A stretch of 64,000 bases of DNA, taken from the NCBI GenBank assembly GCA_949128115.1, contig OX421966.1, positions 69,251,416 to 69,315,415 of the forward strand, read 5' to 3'. How positions within the stretch are numbered: position 1 is the stretch's first letter; every line of letters starts with the position of its first letter. The notes beneath the pieces are model-generated. The model was not told where the DNA came from, did no database searches, and saw only the letters and a list, made by a program, of their open reading frames with translations. Below are positions 58,856 through 64,000 of the stretch, one piece after another. The translations under genes and the position numbers were made by a program. Source of the DNA: Anaspis maculata. Its lineage: Eukaryota; Arthropoda; Insecta; Coleoptera; Scraptiidae.

Positions 58856-60164
58856 TAGTGGTTGGCTAGGAACTACTTCCGTAATTCGCCTCTTTCACCA
58901 GACGCTGTTCAGTTCTTCCGTCGACATCAGGAGACATCATCGTTGCGGTTTTATATTCCACAAGCCGCTTTCCGTTGTTATTTATGGCCAGATCTTGAAC
59001 GAATCGTGCACCGGCAGTTTGCTGAGCCAATCAATCAGGGATTTTGTGGGAACGAATCCACGGATCTACATTCGGCGGGATCACTGCTGCAGGTCTCTCG
59101 ACCAAACCACGTCCGCTTCCAAGCGATTTTTTTAAAATTTTAATCAAAATGGCGGACACGCGTGCGAAATTGGGTTCATTAACTTCGGGCTTCTCGTCGT
59201 CCGGCGACGTAATTAACGTTTCCAAAGGGGTGTTTACACACAGATCGATAATTGAATTTATATTCCGTGCGGATTCAATCAGCTTGCCGTCAACACAACA
59301 CCGGGAATCGGCACACGAAAACATCACAAGACGCCAATTTTACCCCGGCCGGGCCTCGGCAAAATAGGTACGCCTGCCTACAACACCGGCACGGTAAACA
59401 TTCATGTTATTATGTTGGTATTCGGTGGAGAAAGTCAAAGGGAATTGGAAATAACGCAATCGAAGTCGATTTGCTTTTCATTTAGAGACCGATGAGAAGA
59501 TCGGGGGGGAGAAGTTCGGGGAAAGGACTGGGGAAAAGCTCGGAGAAAAAAAAACAACAAATTTCAATGTAGCCAACTTTCATGGGTTTGTGGGGGAAAG
59601 CGGAAGGGTAGTTGGGAGATTTAGTCAGTGTTACCACTACCGCACCGATATAGTGCAGATTCCTGTCGTGTGGCTTCATTCTCTCCAACTCCGCATTATG
59701 CTGGCGGGGATTTCGCTTCAAGTGGGAATTGAATGCGGGATTCCTGACGTTTTTCACTGTCAGGCACGGCTTGCTTGATGCTTGGCGAACAAGGCGTCAC
59801 TCCAAATTTCGTGCTGTTTTTTTTTACAAAATTGCAACTTGTTTTTTTTGTCATGCAGAAGCTTTTGTTTTTACAGAAAATGAGCAACTTTGTTTATGTC
59901 TATTCATGTCCAATTTATGTTCATTTCCATTCATGTCTAAGTATTCGTGCCTGCGTAGATTGTTTTGATTGATATATGTTTTTTTTTAATCAAAAACCGA
60001 TTGGAGGGTGGGTAGCGAACTTCGGTTCAGCTCAATTTCCTTTTGCAAGCTTGATTTTCGGATTCAGATTCAATTCACTAGCAAGTTTTCTGTTCTTTTT
60101 TTTCAACAAGGAGAAGATTGTCAAGTTGCGTACTCAATTTTTCAGCTTTTTTGTCTTTCAAACT
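58856..60164. other. Single-copy sequence, no confirmed gene
   Basis: GC-richer than average at 58.9-59.8 kb, then AT-rich. A plus-strand frame from ATG 59149 (72 codons, starting MADTRAKLGSLTSGFSSSG) has an acceptable start context and looks moderately coding-like. It has no recognisable family or downstream exon, and its start lies in a CAAAATGGCGGAC box like those of the satellites. Nothing else was recognised. Confidence 0.35.
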
Positions 60165-60905
60165 TCAAGGACCGCAGTTCGATAAAAAATTCCAGTAAAC
60201 GGAGTGAAAAAACGGGATCCAAGGGATTAACACCGCCCCATATACGCCCTCAAGTAAAACCGATTGAAAGTGTGAACAGAGTATTGAAAACGGCCATCGC
60301 CCAATTCTGTTAAAAGGATCAAAGATAATTGTAACTGGCCTGCGCCGCTTTACTGAGATCATTTTGGAACGCTGTAGTAGCAAAACTGATATACATCACG
60401 TTATACTGACTGACGGGAAATGTGAGGCTAACAGTGAGGCTGATGAATGATTGCAGAATGCAGATGAGCCGTCAAAAGTTGAGGCCGTTCCAAGTGATAA
60501 CAGCGGAAAAATGCAAATGCCGTTAGCCCACGGGCCATGTGACACGGTGTGTATGGATCTTATCGCACTTTTACCTCGCTCAAGTAAAAGCAATGTGCAC
60601 CTACCTGTATTCCAAGATAGGTTTACGAAATAGGTCGAATGTCATTAGCATAGAAAAGCGACAACAAACACCGAGCGGCAAGCATTCAAGGATGAGATCA
60701 TACTGGGATTTGGATGCCCAAACTCCATCGTTACAGACAACAGCAGTTCGATAAGAAATTCCACGAAACGATTAAAGAAAACGGGAATCCAAAAGATTAA
60801 CATCGCCTCATATACGCCTCAAGCAAAACCGGTTGAAAGAGTGAACAGAGTATTGCAAGTGGCCATCGCCCGGTTCTGTGAAGAGGATCAAAAACAAGCG
60901 TAACT
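60165..60905 (+). pseudogene. Two long-type gypsy integrase fragments, apparent precursors of the satellite
   Basis: A first partial copy (60165-60330) holds the region after the second catalytic Asp, including PIESVNRVLKTAIAQF. A second copy (about 60450-60905) retains more. DTVCMDLIALLPRSS contains the first catalytic Asp of a Ty3/gypsy integrase core. VFQDRFTK, a stop, VTDNSS and finally KPVERVNRVLQVAIARF follow (the E of the DDE triad is in PVER). Stops and frameshifts break the frame, so it is inactive. Both copies are followed by the CCTG(C/T)... linker that also follows the integrase part in every unit of the downstream array. This suggests the array grew from such a fragment. Confidence 0.8.
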
Positions 60906-63620
60906 GCCTGTACAGCTAGATCATTTTGAAATGCTGTAGTAACAAAACTGATAAGATATCACGTCATACTCAATGATGAGAAATGTGAGGTTAAAAGTGA
61001 CAGCTCATAAATGGCTGACAAACAACCCAACGAATCGGAAATTGATCCCACTATCAGGAGCCGTCAGTTTGCTTTAATTCTTACAACTGTTCAGTTGGCT
61101 TAGAAGTACTTTTGGAATCATCAACTTTCGCCGACTTTCGGAAAAAGTGGATGTAATAACAGACATAGCAGACAACGGCCCGCAGTTTAATAGGAAATTC
61201 CAGAAAATAGTGAAAGAAAACAGGATCCAAAATATTGACATTGCCCAATATACGCCCCAAGTAAATCCGGTTGAAAGAGTGAACAGAGTATTGGAAACGG
61301 CCACCGTCCAATTCTGTGGAGAAAATCAGGAACAGTTGTAACTAGCCTGCGCCGCTTCACTGAGATCATTTTGAAATGGTGTAACGACAGAACTGACAGA
61401 TATCACGTCATACTCACTGATGGGATATGTGAGGCTAACAGTGACAGCTAATGAATGGCTGACAAACAACCCAACGAAACGGGAATTGACCCCACTGTCA
61501 GAAGCCAACAGTGCCGTCAGTTTCCTTCAGTTCTTACAACTGTTCAGTCGCTGTTCAGTCGCTGTTCAGTTGCTTCGAAGTACTTTTGAAACTAATAACC
61601 TTCGCCGACATTCGGAAAAAGTGGATGTAATAACAGACATAGCAGAAAACGGCCCGCAGTTCAATAGGAAATTCCAGAAAATAGTGAAAGAAAACGGGAT
61701 CCAAAATATTGACATCGCCCAATATACGCCCCAAGTAAATCCGGTTGAAAGAGTGAACAGAGTATTGGAGACGGCCACCGTCGAATTCTGTGGAGAAAAT
61801 CAGGAACAGTTGTGACTGGCCTGCGCCGCTTCACCGAGATCATTTTGAAATGGTGTAAAGACAGAACTGACAGATATCACGTCATACTCACTGATGGAAT
61901 ATGTGAGGCTGACAGTGACAGCTTATGAATGGCTGACAAACAACCCAACTAAACGGGAATTGACCCCACTGTCAGGAGCCGTCAGTGCCGTCAGTTTGCT
62001 TTAATTCTTACAACTGTTCAGTTGGCTTAGAAGTACTTTTGAAATCATCAACTTTCGCCGACTTTCGGAGAAAGTGGATGTAATAACAGACATAGCGGAC
62101 AACGGCCCGCAGTTCAATAGGAAATTCCAGAAAATAGTGAAAGAAAACGGGATCCAAAACATTGACATCGCCCAACATACGCCTCAAGTAAATCCGGTTG
62201 AAAGAGTGAACAGAGTATTGGAAACGGCCACCGCCCAATTCTGGGGAGAAAATCAGGAACGGTTGTAACTGGCCTGCGCCGCTTCACTGAGATCATTTTG
62301 AAGTGGTGTAACGACAGAACTGACAGATATCACGTCAAACTCACTGATGGGATATGTGAGGCTAACAGTGACAGCTAATGAATGGCTGATAAACAACCCA
62401 ATGAAACGGGAATTGACCCCACTGTCAGCAGCCGTCAGTGCCGTCAGTTTTCTTCAGTTCTTACAACTGTTCAGTTGGCTTCGAAGTACTTTTGAAATCA
62501 TTAACTTTCGCCGACTTTCGGAAAAAGTGGATGTGATAACAGACATAGCAGACAACGGACCGCAGTTCGATAGGAAATTCCAGAAAATAGTGAAAGAAAA
62601 CGGGATCCAAAATATTGACATCGCCCAATATACGCCCCAAGTAAATCCGGTTGAAAGAGTGAACAGAGTATTGGAAACGGCTACCGCCCAATTCTGTGGA
62701 AAAAATCAGGAACAGTTGTAGCTGGCCTGCGCTGCTTCACTGAGATCATTTTGAAATGGTGTAACGACAGAACTGACAGATATCACGTCATACTCACTGA
62801 TGGGATATGTGAGGCTAACAGTGACAGCTAATGAATGGCTGACAAACAACCCAACGAAACGGGAATTGACCCCACTGTCAAGAGCCGTCAGTGCCGTCAG
62901 TTTTCTCCAGTTCTTACAACTGTTCAGTTGGCTTCGCAGTACTTTTGAAATCAATAACCTCTGCCGACTTTCGGAAAAAGTGGATGTAATAACAGACATA
63001 GCAGACAACGGCCCGCAGTTCAATAGGGAATTCCAGAGAATAGTGAAAGAAAACGGGATCCAAAATATTGACATCGCCCAATATACGCCCCAAGTAAATC
63101 CGGTTGAAAGAGTGAACAGAGTATTGGAAACGGCCACCGCCCAATTCTGTGGAGAAAATCAGGAACGGTTGTAACTGGCCTGCGCCGCTTCACTGAGATC
63201 ATTTTGAAGTGGTGTAACGACAGAACTGACAGATATCACGTCAAACTCACTGATGGGATATGTGAGGCTAACAGTGACAGCTAATGAATGGCTGACAAAC
63301 AACCCAACGAATCGGGAATTGACCCCACTGTCAGCAGCCGTCAGTGCCGTCAGTTTTCTTCAGTTCTTACAACTGTTCAGTTGGCTTCGAAGTACTTTTG
63401 AAATCAATAACCTTCGCCGATTTTCGGAAAAAGTGGATGTAATAACAGACATAACAGACAACGGACCGCAGTTCGATAGGAAATTCCAGAAAATAGTGAA
63501 AGAAAACGGGACTCAAAATATTGACATCGCCCAATATACGCCCCAAGTAAATACGGTTGAAAGAGTGAACAGAGTATTGGCATGGTGAAACGGGAATTGA
63601 CCAGCCGTCAGTTTTCCGCA
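60906..63620 (+). repeat. 453-bp satellite derived from a gypsy integrase fragment
   Basis: Six head-to-tail units, anchored by GTGGATGT(A/G)ATAACAGACA at 61147, 61621, 62074, 62527, 62980 and 63433. Four steps are exactly 453 and one is 474, the extra 21 bases being a TCAGTCGCTGT expansion near 61545-61570. Each unit carries ADNGPQF...YTPQVNPVERVNRVLE, the second half of a Ty3/gypsy integrase core, open for 64 codons to a shared stop. It also carries a ~190-base linker with GACAGATATCACGTCA and TGACAGCTAATGAATGGCTG. In most units an ATG in the linker is in frame, giving 124-131 codons. The first catalytic Asp is missing from every unit. Units 2-6 differ by only a few percent. The sixth is truncated and rearranged near 63580-63620. 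Confidence 0.9.
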
Positions 63621-63724
63621 CCTCACATTTTTCATCAGTCAGTGTGACGTGACATCTAACGGTTTCGTTACTACGGGATATCAAAAAAAAAAAAGACATT
63701 TTATTATTATATTATTATTTCGAG

Positions 63725-64000
63725 ATGATTCCAGTGAAGCGGCGCAGGCAAATTACAATCGCTATTAGCGAGAGGCGGCGTAGGGAATTAATTTTGAGCA
63801 CCCAGTATATTCCGGATTTCGCTGAAGTGGCGGGGAGTTTCCAAGTGATCTCACCTGAAAGCACCACGCGAAATAAAGATGGGAAGCCGAACAACGTTCA
63901 GTTTTTTCATAAGCTGAAGGAGCTCTTGGCTGCGGCTTTCATTTTGCGTCAAGCGGACCCGAACCCCTCGTTCATCTTGAGAAACAAAACGAGTGCTTAC
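63725..64000 (+). CDS. Unidentified protein, N-terminal part (runs off the window)
   Basis: An open frame from ATG 63725 continues without stop to the last base (92 codons). It begins MIPVKRRRQITIAISERRRR, strongly basic with two arginine clusters. A mixed segment containing STQYIPDFAEVAG follows, then NNVQFFHKLKELLAAAFILR (a likely amphipathic helix) and PNPSFILRNKTSAY. Codon use has many G/C third positions and looks more coding-like than any other unassigned frame here. The frame is also open upstream of the ATG for at least 70 bases, through a poly-A and TTA-rich stretch, so the true start is uncertain. No family was recognised. It lies 100 bases after the integrase-derived satellite and could belong to a transposable element or be a host exon. 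Confidence 0.5.
   Translation, partial: MIPVKRRRQITIAISERRRRELILSTQYIPDFAEVAGSFQVISPESTTRNKDGKPNNVQFFHKLKELLAAAFILRQADPNPSFILRNKTSAY

Noticed and set aside
59149..59367. 72-codon frame beginning MADTRAKLGSL as a possible first exon
   Set aside because: It is attractive in start context and composition, but no homologue, splice donor or continuation could be shown, and its ATG lies in a dispersed CAAAATGGCGGAC box.
62461..63144. Minus-strand frames (about 76 codons, SVHSFNRIYLGRILGDVN) in the integrase satellite
   Set aside because: They are the antisense shadow of the integrase fragment. The conserved motifs are on the plus strand.

Overview
The window is arthropod genomic DNA, most probably insect, and is almost entirely non-coding. 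The evidence is one spliced host exon with a canonical GT-AG context, degraded Ty3/gypsy, BEL/Pao, LINE and mariner-type remnants, many fold-back elements ending in CAGGGT...ACCCTG, and several kilobases of satellite DNA. The GC islands in the single-copy stretches loosely recall Hymenoptera, but the order cannot be settled from the sequence.

Host gene: a 77-bp exon on the minus strand (12417-12493) encodes the start of the RGS-homology domain of a beta-adrenergic-receptor-kinase type GPCR kinase (GRK2/3, Drosophila Gprk1). No other exon of it was recognised, so most of the window probably lies in long introns or flanks of this gene. A second possible coding region is an open frame that runs off the right edge (63725-64000).

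Layout: 0-3.3 kb is a degenerate AGAAATC-rich repeat, duplicated in tandem; 3.3-5.1 kb is diverged inverted repeats; 6.2-9.0 kb is satellite A; 9.4-12.3 kb is satellite B; 12.4 kb is the GRK exon; 13.7-14.4 kb is a 24-bp minisatellite split by a MITE; 16.7-23.3 kb is AGAAATC repeats split by a 2.5-kb fold-back; 23.3-34.9 kb is a composite of AGAAATC repeat, an ACTTCCGG fold-back and satellite D, amplified in 2.4-kb tandem steps; 35-38 kb holds a small fold-back, degenerate tandem repeats and a LINE relic; 38.1-39.4 kb is a palindromic MITE; 39.6-47.3 kb is a decayed Ty3/gypsy element with perfect 5-bp target duplications and a nested 3.6-kb fold-back; 49.5-50.3 kb is another MITE; 53.7-54.2 kb is a solo LTR; 54.2-56.5 kb is satellite C; 58.6-58.9 kb is a BEL/Pao relic; 60.2-63.6 kb is a satellite built from a gypsy integrase fragment.

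The most striking structure is that satellites A, B and D, which otherwise differ, all carry one copy of the box CAA(G/A)ATGGCGG per monomer. The boxes are phased at about 142 bp (142/171 alternating in A), and the same box pair occurs at 145-bp spacing in isolated fragments. The second is the 453-bp (exactly 151 codons) integrase-derived satellite, whose apparent precursor copies lie just upstream of the array.
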